In this document: positions 9,300 to 17,496 of the stretch, piece after piece
Layout of the letters: each line of letters begins with the position of its first letter
Numbering within the stretch: position 1 is the stretch's first letter
Assembly (NCBI RefSeq): GCF_000158095.2
Contig: NZ_CM011002.1
Location: 611,541 to 675,540 of the forward strand
Direction of reading: 5' to 3'
Length of the DNA stretch: 64,000 bases
Source of the DNA: Roseibium alexandrii DFL-11
GTDB lineage: Bacteria; Pseudomonadota; Alphaproteobacteria; Rhizobiales; Stappiaceae
Translations under genes and position numbers: made by a program
Notes under the pieces: generated by a model
Databases searched by the model: none
Told to the model about the DNA's origin: nothing
Seen by the model: the letters and a program-made list of their open reading frames with translations, nothing else

Positions 9300-10643
9300 T
9301 CAGTCGGCGAGACTCATCAGGTATTCCGCCACTGCTTGGAACGCGGGCAATGATGTTGGATCGATGTATCCGTTCTTGGCTTGTGGGTGGGATGCGAAAC
9401 GCACCAAAACCATCTCTGCTGTCGGATCTACGTAGATGGTTTGTCCGTGGACGCCACGGGCAGCAAAGGCTCCATGGTCGTTGTGCAGAACCCACCATTG
9501 ACTTCGGTAGCTGGCACCCGGAAGGGTTGGAAACCCTGCGAATTTATCCCTATGCCCCCCATACCGTATGTTTCGAACAGTTTGCTCCGGAAACACTTGC
9601 TCACTGCCAACCTTGCCGCCGTTCAGCATCATCGCGCCCAGTCGCCCGAGGTCTCGAAGACCTGCACTTAAGCCTCCCCCGGCGAACGGTACGCCATTTC
9701 CGTCTACCGTTTGGTAGGCAGATTGCTCTGCGCCCATCGGGATCCACAGACGTTCGGAAGCAAGGTCGGTAACCGCCTTTCCAGAGACACGGCTTATGAT
9801 CCATCCCAGCATGTCCGAATTGATGGTCTTGTAGTGAAACGCATCCCCGTGGTTGCCTTCTGGTTCGACTTCTTGAAGGTATTCCCAATAGCCGTTCGGC
9901 CCAATATACCCGTCCGGTTTTGGGAGAGGACTTGCGGCTTTAGAATATTTCCAGATATCGGCATCCGGGTCCGCGTAGTCTTCGGAGTAGGCGACGCCTG
10001 TCGTCATGTCCATAACTTCACGCACCGTGGCATTGGCAAAAGCACTCCCACCGATTTCCGGAATAATTTCTGATACAAGTGCGTTCTCATCCAACGCACC
10101 TTCAACAACCAAAATCTCTGCGAGCAGGCCGGTAACTGACTTGGTCATAGACATGGCAGCATGCTTGCCGTCTTCATTTAAGCAGCCAAAATAGCGTTCA
10201 TAGACGACCTTCCCCTTATGCAAGATCAGAAGACCGTCCGTGTAATTTGCGAAGAGAGACTGCTCCCAGGTCATCTCTTCTGAACTGCCAATCGGCAGAA
10301 ACGTCAAGCCGTCAATTGCAATCCGGAGTTCTGCAAATTCGTGCGCTGGGGCGTAGGTCAGCGGCAACGGCGCCTTCAATCCCCGGCTGATTTCTTCTGT
10401 CGGCAGAAACTCACGGAGGTGACAGACCGACCAGCGCAGTTTGGGGAAGCTGAAATAAACGGAATCCGGTTGAGTAATGAGCTTGTCAGCGGGCGGAGGA
10501 AAGCCCTCCATCCATCGCAACACGCGCGGATCGGATTGTTGCGCGCTTAAAGGCTCTTTCATTTCTGCCAAAGCAGTGTTTATCGGCGCGGATACTGAGA
10601 CACTCACCAATAGCGAGAAAAAGATTATCTGTAGCGACTGCAT
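9300..10643 (-). CDS. Exported serine hydrolase, class C beta-lactamase / 6-aminohexanoate-dimer hydrolase (NylB) family
   Basis: This 447-residue protein has a signal peptide (MQSLQIIFFSLLVSVSV) and the beta-lactamase fold nucleophile motif SMTK at 165-168, followed by KSVTGLL and a region like DMTTGVAYSEDYADP typical of NylB relatives. HGQT near the C terminus fills the place of the KTG triad element. It probably hydrolyses an amide or ester in the periplasm and need not be an antibiotic resistance enzyme. It is co-oriented with the porin gene upstream (41-bp gap), so the two may form a uptake-and-degradation pair. The gene pair lies between repeats. Confidence 0.85.
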   Translation of the reverse strand: MQSLQIIFFSLLVSVSVSAPINTALAEMKEPLSAQQSDPRVLRWMEGFPPPADKLITQPDSVYFSFPKLRWSVCHLREFLPTEEISRGLKAPLPLTYAPAHEFAELRIAIDGLTFLPIGSSEEMTWEQSLFANYTDGLLILHKGKVVYERYFGCLNEDGKHAAMSMTKSVTGLLAEILVVEGALDENALVSEIIPEIGGSAFANATVREVMDMTTGVAYSEDYADPDADIWKYSKAASPLPKPDGYIGPNGYWEYLQEVEPEGNHGDAFHYKTINSDMLGWIISRVSGKAVTDLASERLWIPMGAEQSAYQTVDGNGVPFAGGGLSAGLRDLGRLGAMMLNGGKVGSEQVFPEQTVRNIRYGGHRDKFAGFPTLPGASYRSQWWVLHNDHGAFAARGVHGQTIYVDPTAEMVLVRFASHPQAKNGYIDPTSLPAFQAVAEYLMSLAD

Positions 10644-10684
10644 CTTAATCGTGTCTCCTTGCCCTTAGATTGAAAGCACCGTGG

Positions 10685-12121
10685 TCAGTAATTGATTACA
10701 AGGTTCACAAAGCCGCCGTACCATACAGGCAGGTCCCGGTTGGCAGCCAGATCAAGCCCTTTGCCCGGGAAAGAAGCGCTCAGTCCAGCGGTAAGAAACG
10801 CATTTCGGTTAAAGCCGTGACTGAATTCCAGAAAGAAATCGTCGGCGAGATGGTGGTCGGTGACCCCAGCCACGATATTATCTCCCCCGGCGATTTCAAA
10901 TCGGGTCGCCTGTCCAAACTGGATCGGGCTGCGCAATTCATTGGCGCGAATGTGCGCATATCTGAGAGTAATCGAGTTTTTCTTCGTCGGTTTGATATTG
11001 AAGGCGATTTCGTGGGCCTGGACGTTTGAATTGATGAAGGTCATCGACGATTTGGAGCCAGTCGCCCAGCTGCTGGGAGAGCCGTCATAATAAAGCGGAT
11101 CGAAACGTTCTTGTTGCGAGGTCGCCGGATCATCACCCGAAAAGGTTTTGTAGGTATAGGTCAAAGACGGCAACCAGGAATGTTCCGACCAAATATGTCC
11201 GGCCTGCAACCGACCGCCCCAAGCAAACATATCGATTGTTTCATTCCATTCGGCGGCGCCGTCCGCAGAAAAAAACGCGGTCCCGAAATGCGTGTTTATC
11301 GGACCGGTCCGCGCGTAAAACCCGAGGGCGTTTAATCCGTCACGCGCGCCGGCTTGTATGGAGGGTGCCCCGCGTCCTGCGGGGGCTGCTTTCGGATATG
11401 CATTGTTCGATGACAGGACGTTCAGATACGTTATTCCAGCGAATCCGCCGCCTGAGCCGTCGTAGCGCACGTCAAAACCCGCAAGCTCATTTTTGTTATC
11501 CGTGGACGGCATTTCATTGGGATCCAAGTAAAATGCAGTGGCTGAATAATTGCCCACGGTTCCACGGGCGATCGCGGCCAGTTCCCAAGCCTTCCGTGGC
11601 CCAAATTTCAATGCTCCTCTCTCAAACCCACTCGAACCACCGTTCGCCACCAGCATTCCAGTCCCGAGCTTGAGTTCACGCGGACCAATTGAAAAATCGA
11701 TCTTGGAAAGGTTATCGAACCGTTTTTGGATACCGACGTACCCCTCTTCGAGCGTTATGCGGCCGGTGTTTCCTAAGTCATACGCATCGATATCTTGTGT
11801 ATATGAGGCAACCAAAGATGCCTTTCCATATGCCGTCATATCCCACGGCAGGGTATAAGATGCACTGATCCCAGGCTTCAGGTAATACTCCACCCAGACC
11901 TTATCCGGGTTATAGTTCTCGCTGCGTGCAAATGTGTCGGACAGCGTCCAGAAAAGGTTGCCTTCGGCGACCACATTTACACCCGCTTGTAGAAGCAGTT
12001 GGACTTCCAAATTATCCGCTTGGTAAATTAGCGGTTCAGATGCCCAAGCAGGCGGGCTGGCCGCCACTCCAAATTGCCCTAAAGCAATCGCTGCAAACGC
12101 GGCTAGATGGCCAGTTTTCAT
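10685..12121 (-). CDS. Outer-membrane porin, alginate-export (AlgE)-like family
   Basis: This 478-residue exported beta-barrel protein has a signal peptide ending near AWASEPL, alternating amphipathic strands throughout, and a terminal aromatic residue (FVNLVINY) that serves as the BAM recognition signal. Segments such as GPRELKLGTGMLVA and FGPRKAWELAAIARG resemble alginate-export/OprD-like porins, but the family call is moderate. ATG 12121 has AGGCGG upstream; a GTG at 12130 would add three residues. It is likely cotranscribed with the serine hydrolase. Confidence 0.75.
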   Translation of the reverse strand: MKTGHLAAFAAIALGQFGVAASPPAWASEPLIYQADNLEVQLLLQAGVNVVAEGNLFWTLSDTFARSENYNPDKVWVEYYLKPGISASYTLPWDMTAYGKASLVASYTQDIDAYDLGNTGRITLEEGYVGIQKRFDNLSKIDFSIGPRELKLGTGMLVANGGSSGFERGALKFGPRKAWELAAIARGTVGNYSATAFYLDPNEMPSTDNKNELAGFDVRYDGSGGGFAGITYLNVLSSNNAYPKAAPAGRGAPSIQAGARDGLNALGFYARTGPINTHFGTAFFSADGAAEWNETIDMFAWGGRLQAGHIWSEHSWLPSLTYTYKTFSGDDPATSQQERFDPLYYDGSPSSWATGSKSSMTFINSNVQAHEIAFNIKPTKKNSITLRYAHIRANELRSPIQFGQATRFEIAGGDNIVAGVTDHHLADDFFLEFSHGFNRNAFLTAGLSASFPGKGLDLAANRDLPVWYGGFVNLVINY

Positions 12122-12726
12122 CAATTGCACCGCCTGAAACGCCTTAAGCTTCCGAACTTACTTACGTGGATTCATCGTTGTTTTTTATAAGTCAATTTCA
12201 ACTCCGATTGACAGGATATATTTTGTTTGTTTGCCGTGAGGGTTGGTCGTCAGTCCGCTGATACGTTTCAGAAACAAAAGGTCGCCCACTGTTCTCCAAG
12301 CCCGGTCTCTGGGTCTGATCCCAAGGCCCATTATCTTTTCGGCGGCAACGTCCAAAACAAACCGGGATCTTGCAGCCCAGTGCGGTCGTTCGTTACAACC
12401 GCAGCGAAAGGCTGCTTCCCGCCCATTCGGGCCGTTGCCCTGGCACGCATCAACGCCCCAAGCGGGTGCCGGTCCCGGTGATGCCCCGACGAGCGGCGAT
12501 GGGTGTTGTGGGATCACAGGGTTCCTGACCGGTCTTTGCGGTTTGGGGTTTGAGACTGTCTGGTGGGCGTCGTGATCGGTCTTTGCCTAAGCTCTGGAAA
12601 CGATTGGATCCCCGATCAAGTCGGGGATGACTTCAGAGGGGGTTGTCGGGGCTTTTCTTGCCTGAATGCGCGGGCGTGCGGCGTAAAAACGGGCCGTGAC
12701 CATGGGCCGTGCTCTTTGCCGATCTG
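12122..12726. repeat. Intergenic repeat region, copy 2, and left border of the prophage
   Basis: This holds the second copy of the dispersed repeat (12420-12469 and about 12605-12656). The latter contains an inverted repeat, GGATCCCCGA with TCGGGGATG around a short loop. No gene was found. A proline/glycine-rich minus-strand frame at 12185-12517 is not credible. The prophage genes begin at 12727. Confidence 0.65.
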
Positions 12727-13047
12727 TCACCCGTCTTCCAGCACCTTTTGTACCCGAGCGCGGGCGGCTTCCTTGGCTTCGTGTTTTGCGAGTTCGGTTT
12801 CCAGGCGCATGAAAAATGGCAGGTAATCATCGCCGAGTTTCTGGACCAGGAGGGCCGTCACCTTCAGGGCGGACTTCAGCCGGGCGGTGTCGATGGGCCG
12901 GCCGGACGCTGCTGATGTCGCCGTCGATGGCGCCCCCGATGCCAAAGATGATGCCAAAGATGTTGCCGGTGCAGCTGGTGGTACCGATGCCGGCGCTGAT
13001 GGCGATGCCGAAGCTGCTGCTGGGGCTTTAGTCCGGGGCGTGCCCAT
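12727..13047 (-). CDS. Unknown protein, Ala/Pro/Ser-rich N terminus (prophage early region)
   Basis: This 106-residue protein is not recognised. Residues about 5-50 are low complexity (Ala, Ser, Pro, from an imperfect short DNA repeat). The second half is charged and helical (RLKSALKVTALLVQKLGDDY, then LETELAKHEAKEAARARVQK). It overlaps the end of the upstream gene by 20 bases, so the pair is translationally linked. ATG 13047 is preferred, with GAGAACGGA upstream; a TTG at 13068 is possible. High GC is shared with the other early prophage genes. Confidence 0.6.
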   Translation of the reverse strand: MGTPRTKAPAAASASPSAPASVPPAAPATSLASSLASGAPSTATSAASGRPIDTARLKSALKVTALLVQKLGDDYLPFFMRLETELAKHEAKEAARARVQKVLEDG

Positions 13048-13522
13048 GGCGGGGTCCGTTCTCGGCAAGGAGGCGGCTGGTTTCCAGGATCAGGGCAATG
13101 AGCCCGTGTCTGGCGAGCAGCGCTGCGGCGCGCTCGCGGGCCTCGCGGTACTGGTCGAGCCAAAGATCGGGATCGGTGTGCGGGATGGAAACAGAGGCGA
13201 GATAAGCCTCCAGCCAGTAGCGCACGGCCGTCTTTGATTGCGTGGTGCCGGTCGCACGCAACAGCGCGTGGGCATTCAGCGCCTCGGCGATCAGCCGGGC
13301 GGCGCGGTCCGGGTCCTCCAGGCCTTCGTTCACCGCACACATCAGATAGGACGGCACGCGGATCCGCGCCTTGTAGCCCTGAACCCGGCTGGCGGTCTTG
13401 AACACCAACGGCCCCTCCGCCCGGTAGGGACTGGCCGTCGACCGGTCGCAGGTGACGGGACGCGAGCCCTTCAGGAGCGCGCCTTTCAGGAGCGGTCCTT
13501 TTGGGCGTGATCCGGGTGTCAT
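13028..13522 (-). CDS. Unknown protein of the prophage early region
   Basis: This 164-residue protein is not recognised. ATG 13522 has AAAGGAG seven bases upstream. The N terminus contains an imperfect repeat (KGPLLKG, GALLKGS). The remainder is predicted helical with repeated Arg and Trp (AVRYWLEAYLASV, DPDLWLDQYREARE). It is transcribed away from the plus-strand early genes, with the divergent region 13523-13890 between. It may be a regulatory or DNA-binding protein, but no motif proves that. Confidence 0.65.
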   Translation of the reverse strand: MTPGSRPKGPLLKGALLKGSRPVTCDRSTASPYRAEGPLVFKTASRVQGYKARIRVPSYLMCAVNEGLEDPDRAARLIAEALNAHALLRATGTTQSKTAVRYWLEAYLASVSIPHTDPDLWLDQYREARERAAALLARHGLIALILETSRLLAENGPRHGHAPD

Positions 13523-13890
13523 CACGTCTCTCCTTTGTGGGTTAAGCACGTAATGGTTGCAAAAACAGGTATAAAATCATACTAAAAGGTTAAATTAGTC
13601 AATAGAGGCGATGGCGATGGTTGGGGAATTTGGGCGGTTTGGCGACAGATTTTGCCGGAAGAAAAGTCTTCAAGGTGTTGAATTTTCGACCCTTCTCTTA
13701 TCCGTCCCGTTTCTTTTTGGGGGGCGCCGTGCCGGTTTCGTTGAGAGTGGGGCGGCACACTCAAAAGATGTGCTTGAGAGTGGTGGTGCCAAAAAGGGGG
13801 TGAACTGGGAATTTGAGAGTGTGGGCTTTGTGAGTGCGGGATTTGGGAGATCGGGATGAGGGGGAGTGGGGACAATGGGGAGTGGGGAAG
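13523..13890. promoter_or_regulatory. Divergent control region with repeated TTGAGAGTG motif
   Basis: The region holds the start signals of the minus-strand pair and of the gene at 13891. AAGGTTAAATT at 13586-13596 is an 11-base match, in inverse orientation, to 14632-14642 in the repressor promoter region. TTGAGAGTG occurs at 13741-13749, 13774-13782 and 13813-13821, with an inverted CACTCAA at 13758-13764. These could be operators or iteron-like sites. No gene is supported here. Confidence 0.4.
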
Positions 13891-14235
13891 ATGGGGCAAG
13901 ACCTTGCGGGGCGGGACGGCCGGGATGTCAAAGCCCGGCTCCGGGCGCTGATCGATCAGATGGACGAGGCGGCAGTGGCCGCCTTTCTCGCCGAGCTTCA
14001 GGGGGAGCAACAGGGGGAGCTTCAGGCCGGGCGTCAGGCGGACCTTCCGGGGGAGCAGAAGGCAGAGCTTCAGGCAGAGCTGCCGGCGGATCCCGATCGG
14101 TCCGGACCGGAAAATCCGGGTTTGGGGGCGCCAGACTTGGAGGTAACAGACTTGGGGGCGCCGGAATTGGGGGTATCGGGCCCGGATCTGGCGGACGCGG
14201 GGCGGCTCAGGCCCGCCGGGACAAAAGACGGTTGA
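13891..14235 (+). CDS. Small unknown protein with Gln/Glu/Leu-rich repeats
   Basis: A 114-residue frame starting at ATG 13891 with GGGGAAG upstream. Residues 1-32 are a plausible helical domain (DVKARLRALIDQMDEAAVAA). The middle is a short repeat (GELQAGRQADLPGEQKAELQ) and the end is low complexity. It overlaps the 3' end of the convergent repressor gene by 29 bases. It was not recognised. The repetitive composition lowers certainty that the whole frame is translated. Confidence 0.45.
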   Translation: MGQDLAGRDGRDVKARLRALIDQMDEAAVAAFLAELQGEQQGELQAGRQADLPGEQKAELQAELPADPDRSGPENPGLGAPDLEVTDLGAPELGVSGPDLADAGRLRPAGTKDG

Positions 14236-14539
14236 GCGCGTCCCTGGCTTCGTCCTCGCTCATCGCCTCCACAAGGGCATGGAGCTGCTTGCGGTTTTCA
14301 GACCAGGGGTTCTGGCTGTCGAGCACCGCCGTGTTGGAAATCTCCAGCGCTGCACAAATCCGCTCCAGGCTTTCCCAGCGCATGGTGCGGGTGTCGCCGC
14401 GCAGGAACTTGTTCAGCGTGTTGACGCTCAAGTTGGCGTCCTGGCAGATCCGGCTCGGGTTCGTGCCCTGCCAGGCGATGACCGCCCTCAGGTTGCGCCG
14501 GCGCCGGTCCCAGATGTCGTCCGATGTGTGGCTGCGCAT
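14207..14539 (-). CDS. XRE-type helix-turn-helix repressor of the prophage
   Basis: The 110-residue protein has a helix-turn-helix at about residues 28-65 (PSRICQDANLSVNTLNKFLR, then MRWESLERICAALEI) and a helical C-terminal tail. There is no LexA-type peptidase domain, so it would not be cleaved like lambda CI. ATG 14539 is preferred for its AGGA ribosome site; the frame is open upstream to 14662. It faces away from the early genes across a region with two inverted repeats, the expected layout for an autoregulated lysogeny repressor. That role is inference. Confidence 0.75.
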   Translation of the reverse strand: MRSHTSDDIWDRRRRNLRAVIAWQGTNPSRICQDANLSVNTLNKFLRGDTRTMRWESLERICAALEISNTAVLDSQNPWSENRKQLHALVEAMSEDEARDALNRLLSRRA

Positions 14540-14569
14540 GGTGTCTGTCCTGTCGTTCGCGTCCCGATC

Positions 14570-14650
14570 TTCACCTTTTTCGGTGAACTTGTGAATAACG
14601 GGAAAAAGCATTTCCATAGAAACTGAGTATGAATTTAACCTTAAAAGGTG
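14570..14650. promoter_or_regulatory. Candidate operator region between repressor and early genes
   Basis: A perfect dyad, TTCACC-tttttc-GGTGAA, covers 14570-14587, about 31 bases upstream of the repressor ATG. A second dyad ACCTT-aa-AAGGT covers 14639-14650 and overlaps AATTTAACCTT (14632-14642), which recurs inverted at 13586-13596. The region is much more AT-rich than its surroundings. Operator function is inferred from placement. Confidence 0.5.
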
Positions 14651-14683
14651 ATTTTCTACCATTTAAGGCCCCGGGAGTGGATC

Positions 14684-14956
14684 ATGGACCTGCCAGAGCC
14701 TCGTGATTTTCGCCAATGGATCAAACGGGTGCTCACCGTGCTCGATCTCACCGGATACCGCTGGTCGCGGGAGGCCGGGGTGCCGCCGAATCTCGTCTCC
14801 AAGTTGTTGAGCGGCGAGCAGACGGACCTGAGGCTCTCCGCAGCTTGCGCCCTGGTGCGCATTGCGCAAAAGACCGCCCGGGACCAGGGGATTGCCCTGC
14901 CGCCGCTGGAGCGGCACCGGTTGCCATCTGATCTTGGAAGGTGGTCCCGGCCATGA
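14684..14956 (+). CDS. Small helix-turn-helix DNA-binding protein
   Basis: This 90-residue protein has an XRE-like helix-turn-helix (WSREAGVPPNLVSKLLSGEQ, then LRLSAACALVRIAQ). GGGAG lies upstream of ATG 14684. It is the first gene rightward from the operator region and overlaps the next gene by four bases (ATGA). This is the position of a Cro-type or early regulatory protein, but its role is not proven. Confidence 0.7.
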   Translation: MDLPEPRDFRQWIKRVLTVLDLTGYRWSREAGVPPNLVSKLLSGEQTDLRLSAACALVRIAQKTARDQGIALPPLERHRLPSDLGRWSRP

Positions 14957-16452
14957 GCCACAAGGCGACCAACTGGGCGATCCTGCAGCGCGGCTTGAAA
15001 CCGGCCGCCAAGATCGTTCTTTGGCACCTGTGTGACCGGCACAATCCGGATCACGGCTGTTTTCCCAAACAGGAGACTCTGGCGCGGGACTGCGAAATGA
15101 GCCGGTCCACCTTGAACCTGCATCTGAAGGACCTGGAACGGCGCGGCCTGATCCGCCGGGAACAGCGGCGCAACCCGAAGACCTTTCAGCAGGAGGCAAC
15201 CCGCTACAAGCTGGGCTTTGAAGCCGATTTTGTTGCCCTTGCGGCCGAGCGCCCCTGTCCGGATTCCGGACAGGGGACCAAGACCGATCCCGTGTCCGGA
15301 TCTGCATGCAGTCCGCGTCCGGATTCGGGCCCGTCCCGTGTCCGGAAACCGGACACAAACCCTGTAAGGGAACCGGTAAAGAACCCTCTTTCGGACCGCC
15401 TGCGCGTGGAAGCGGCCAGGGACGTGGATGGGGGCGCGGATGAGGGCGCGGATGAGGGCGCGGATGAGGGCGTGGAAGCTGAGCCAGCATTGGTTCCAGA
15501 TGACGTTCCTGGGACAGAGCAAGCGCCCGACACGGCTGCCGATGGGGGGGCAGATGCAGCTGACGATCCGAAGCAGATCGAACGGCAGTTCTGGAAGCTG
15601 GTGCGGGACTGGCCGGGGCTGGACGGCATGCCCAAACAGCGGGCCCTGCGCGCCTTTCAGGCCTTGAGCGCTGCGGACCGGGCGGCAGCGCTTGCCCGCC
15701 GGGATGCGTGGTTCGCTTTGCTGCGCGCCACCGGCCGCTCGTTCACGCCCGCGCCCTCGACCTATTGCACCGAACGGCTCTGGCAGGATGTGCCGGGAAG
15801 CCGAGATCCGGACATTAGCTCGGCGGGCCGTGGATCCGGGGGTGCCGCGACCGGCCTCTCAACCGGGGCCCGGGCGGCGCCCTTCGGCAAGGCCTGGAGC
15901 GCGGTGCGCTTTGCCGACCTGATGCGCCCGCCCTATGGCCGGTTCCCAAAACCCTCCGCGTACTTGCAAGGGGTGCTGTCGGCCGGGGGTGAGATGGCTG
16001 CGTGCGAACGGCTGCGCCGCAGGGCCGTTTATGGCTGGCCGAAGGTGAGCGCGCTGCAGGCCCGGGCCCTGCGCCAGCGCAAGGGCTGCGCCGCGGACCC
16101 GGCCCTTGCCCCCCTGGAGGGGCTGTTCGGCGCGGTGCGGGTCGGGTCGGAGCTCTGGGCGGCGTGGAAGGCGCTGCACGCGGCCCGCGGCTGGCCATGG
16201 TTCGGCGCGGACCGGGATCTGCCGGACTGGATCTATCTGCCGGAGCCGCCGGAGGGCTTTGACCGCTATCCGGACCTTAGTGCTGCGGTGGCGGCGGCGC
16301 TCGCCCGGTTTGAGGCGCAGCATCAGGCGCTAAAACGGGTGATGGATCTGGCCCAGACGCAGGGCGCGGGCGATGGACAGGACCGGGGGCTCAACGGGCC
16401 CCAGGACAACGGGATCAAGGACAACGGGATCAAGGGGGAGGCGGCGGAATGA
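14953..16452 (+). CDS. Helix-turn-helix (HTH_36) protein, replication-initiator type
   Basis: This 499-residue protein starts at ATG 14953. Residues 1-90 are an HTH_36-like winged helix (AAKIVLWHLCDRHNPDHGCF, QETLARDCEMSRSTLNLHLK, LERRGLIRREQR) found in phage and plasmid replication proteins. An acidic linker follows with a tandem repeat GADEGADEGADEG (15436-15475 in DNA), then a helical C-terminal region beginning QIERQFWKLVRDW. It sits in an operon of ATGA overlaps with the HTH gene before it and the NusG-like gene after it. Replication initiation is the best guess; a regulatory role is possible. Confidence 0.65.
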   Translation: MSHKATNWAILQRGLKPAAKIVLWHLCDRHNPDHGCFPKQETLARDCEMSRSTLNLHLKDLERRGLIRREQRRNPKTFQQEATRYKLGFEADFVALAAERPCPDSGQGTKTDPVSGSACSPRPDSGPSRVRKPDTNPVREPVKNPLSDRLRVEAARDVDGGADEGADEGADEGVEAEPALVPDDVPGTEQAPDTAADGGADAADDPKQIERQFWKLVRDWPGLDGMPKQRALRAFQALSAADRAAALARRDAWFALLRATGRSFTPAPSTYCTERLWQDVPGSRDPDISSAGRGSGGAATGLSTGARAAPFGKAWSAVRFADLMRPPYGRFPKPSAYLQGVLSAGGEMAACERLRRRAVYGWPKVSALQARALRQRKGCAADPALAPLEGLFGAVRVGSELWAAWKALHAARGWPWFGADRDLPDWIYLPEPPEGFDRYPDLSAAVAAALARFEAQHQALKRVMDLAQTQGAGDGQDRGLNGPQDNGIKDNGIKGEAAE

Positions 16453-17096
16453 GCATCGTGCGGATCAAGCGGCCGCAGATCGTGCACAATCTGGAGCTCC
16501 TGAGCCGGCTGCTCTTGCGCGCCAAGGCCGAGTGGGTGGTTATCCACACCAATCCGAAATGCGAAACCCGGGCGCGGGACGGGCTCTTGGGCGCCGGTCT
16601 TCTGGCCTTCCTGCCGATGGAGCAGATCGAGCGCCGGCACGGGCGCGGGCGCAAGGTCAAACCCGCGCAGACCTACACCGTGATCCGGCCGATGTTCCCG
16701 CGCTATCTCTTTGCCGGGATGGACGTCAAAAAGGGCCAGAGCGTTGACCAGATCCGAGCCTGTGACGGGGTGAAAGGTGTTCTGTCCTTTGACAAAACCG
16801 GGGCGGTGGCCCGGGTGGCGGTCAGTGATCTCATCAAGATCCTGGAGCTGTCGCACGGCACCTTTGAGGGCCGGCCGGTGGCGGACGGGCAGATGGCCGA
16901 TGTGGCGCGCCTGAAAGAGGGCGCGGTGGTGAAACTGGTGAAAGGCTCCTGGTGCGGGCAGGACCTCACCGTGACCGGCTATGACGCGGCGAAGGAGCGC
17001 GTGATCGGCGAGCTGACGGGCTCGGCCATGCGCCTGGCCGTGACCGCGCCTCTTGACGCGGTAATACAGCCTGAGGTAGCAAAACGAACACGCTGA
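16449..17096 (+). CDS. NusG/RfaH-family transcription antiterminator, prophage-encoded
   Basis: This 215-residue NusG paralogue has an N-terminal NGN domain (AEWVVIHTNPKCETRARDGL, FLPMEQIERR, RPMFPRYLFAGMD) that would bind RNA polymerase. A C-terminal KOW segment follows (RLKEGAVVKLVKGSWCGQDL). It overlaps the preceding gene by four bases. Specialised NusG proteins (RfaH, LoaP) keep polymerase processive through long operons; this one precedes a late region of about 30 kb interrupted by reverse-strand cargo. A role in late-operon antitermination is inference. The family assignment is good. Confidence 0.8.
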   Translation: MSIVRIKRPQIVHNLELLSRLLLRAKAEWVVIHTNPKCETRARDGLLGAGLLAFLPMEQIERRHGRGRKVKPAQTYTVIRPMFPRYLFAGMDVKKGQSVDQIRACDGVKGVLSFDKTGAVARVAVSDLIKILELSHGTFEGRPVADGQMADVARLKEGAVVKLVKGSWCGQDLTVTGYDAAKERVIGELTGSAMRLAVTAPLDAVIQPEVAKRTR

Positions 17097-17118
17097 ACGC
17101 GCTGGAACCCTCGGGCCC

Positions 17119-17136
17119 GGGTGAGACTGTTCACCC
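17119..17136. promoter_or_regulatory. Dyad GGGTGA-N6-TCACCC after the NusG-like gene
   Basis: A perfect 6+6 dyad lies 22 bases after the NusG-like stop codon. It uses the same GGTGA/TCACC half-sites as the dyad at 14570-14587, arranged in the opposite order. It lacks a following T tract, so it is not a standard terminator. It may be an operator or an RNA hairpin for antitermination loading. Confidence 0.35.
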
Positions 17137-17161
17137 TTAAGCGGAGCGACCGGGGCAGCGC

Positions 17162-17275
17162 ATGGCCAACCTGAAACGCAGGATCTGCGGAGTTGGCGCG
17201 GCGGGGTTCTATGGGATTTTTCTTAAAAAAGCGGGATGGGACGGGGCTCTGGCGGGGGCTTCTGAGCGTTGGTGA
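17162..17275 (+). CDS. Possible 37-residue protein
   Basis: A short frame from ATG 17162 reads MANLKRRICGVGAAGFYGIF and ends at TGA 17275. CGGGGCAG lies about four bases upstream. It is basic with a hydrophobic centre. It is not recognised. It is included because the surrounding 400 bases hold no other gene, but translation is uncertain. Confidence 0.2.
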   Translation: MANLKRRICGVGAAGFYGIFLKKAGWDGALAGASERW

Positions 17276-17496
17276 TTGGGGTGTCGCGGCTGGAGGACCG
17301 GTGGAAGCAGGTAGGGCTGTGTGATGCGGCTTCCAAGATCTCGGCGGTGTCCGGCACGTGCGTTTGTCTGAGCTTTGCGTGTGGTGGACTGTGGTTCCAT
17401 CGGGCGGGCGGCAGGGGGCAGGCGGTGTGTAGCGTTTCCAGGATCTGCGTGGTTCAAAGCGAGATGGTTGGGAGCAGGACGGATGGGAGATGAGCC
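17276..17496. other. Intergenic region before the HNH gene
   Basis: I see no supported gene. Short frames on both strands here have no motifs. The DNA is GC-rich and G-biased. The ribosome site of the HNH gene (GGGAGA near 17485) is at the right end. Confidence 0.45.

Noticed and set aside
9300..10643. Calling the serine hydrolase an AmpC antibiotic-resistance enzyme
   Set aside because: It keeps SxxK but lacks the typical AmpC KTG; the surrounding sequence is closer to NylB-type amide hydrolases.
12185..12517. 110-codon minus-strand frame in the repeat region
   Set aside because: Similar frames appear in the first repeat copy (8793-9209) because the DNA is a repeat; composition is not protein-like and no ribosome site is seen.
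13582..14010. 142-codon minus-strand frame with many Pro/Ser/His
   Set aside because: Low complexity produced by the G-rich TTGAGAGTG and GGGGAGTGGGG repeats, no ribosome site.
17209..17493. Opposing small frames between the NusG-like and HNH genes
   Set aside because: Neither has a ribosome site, motif or overlap pattern like the neighbouring genes.
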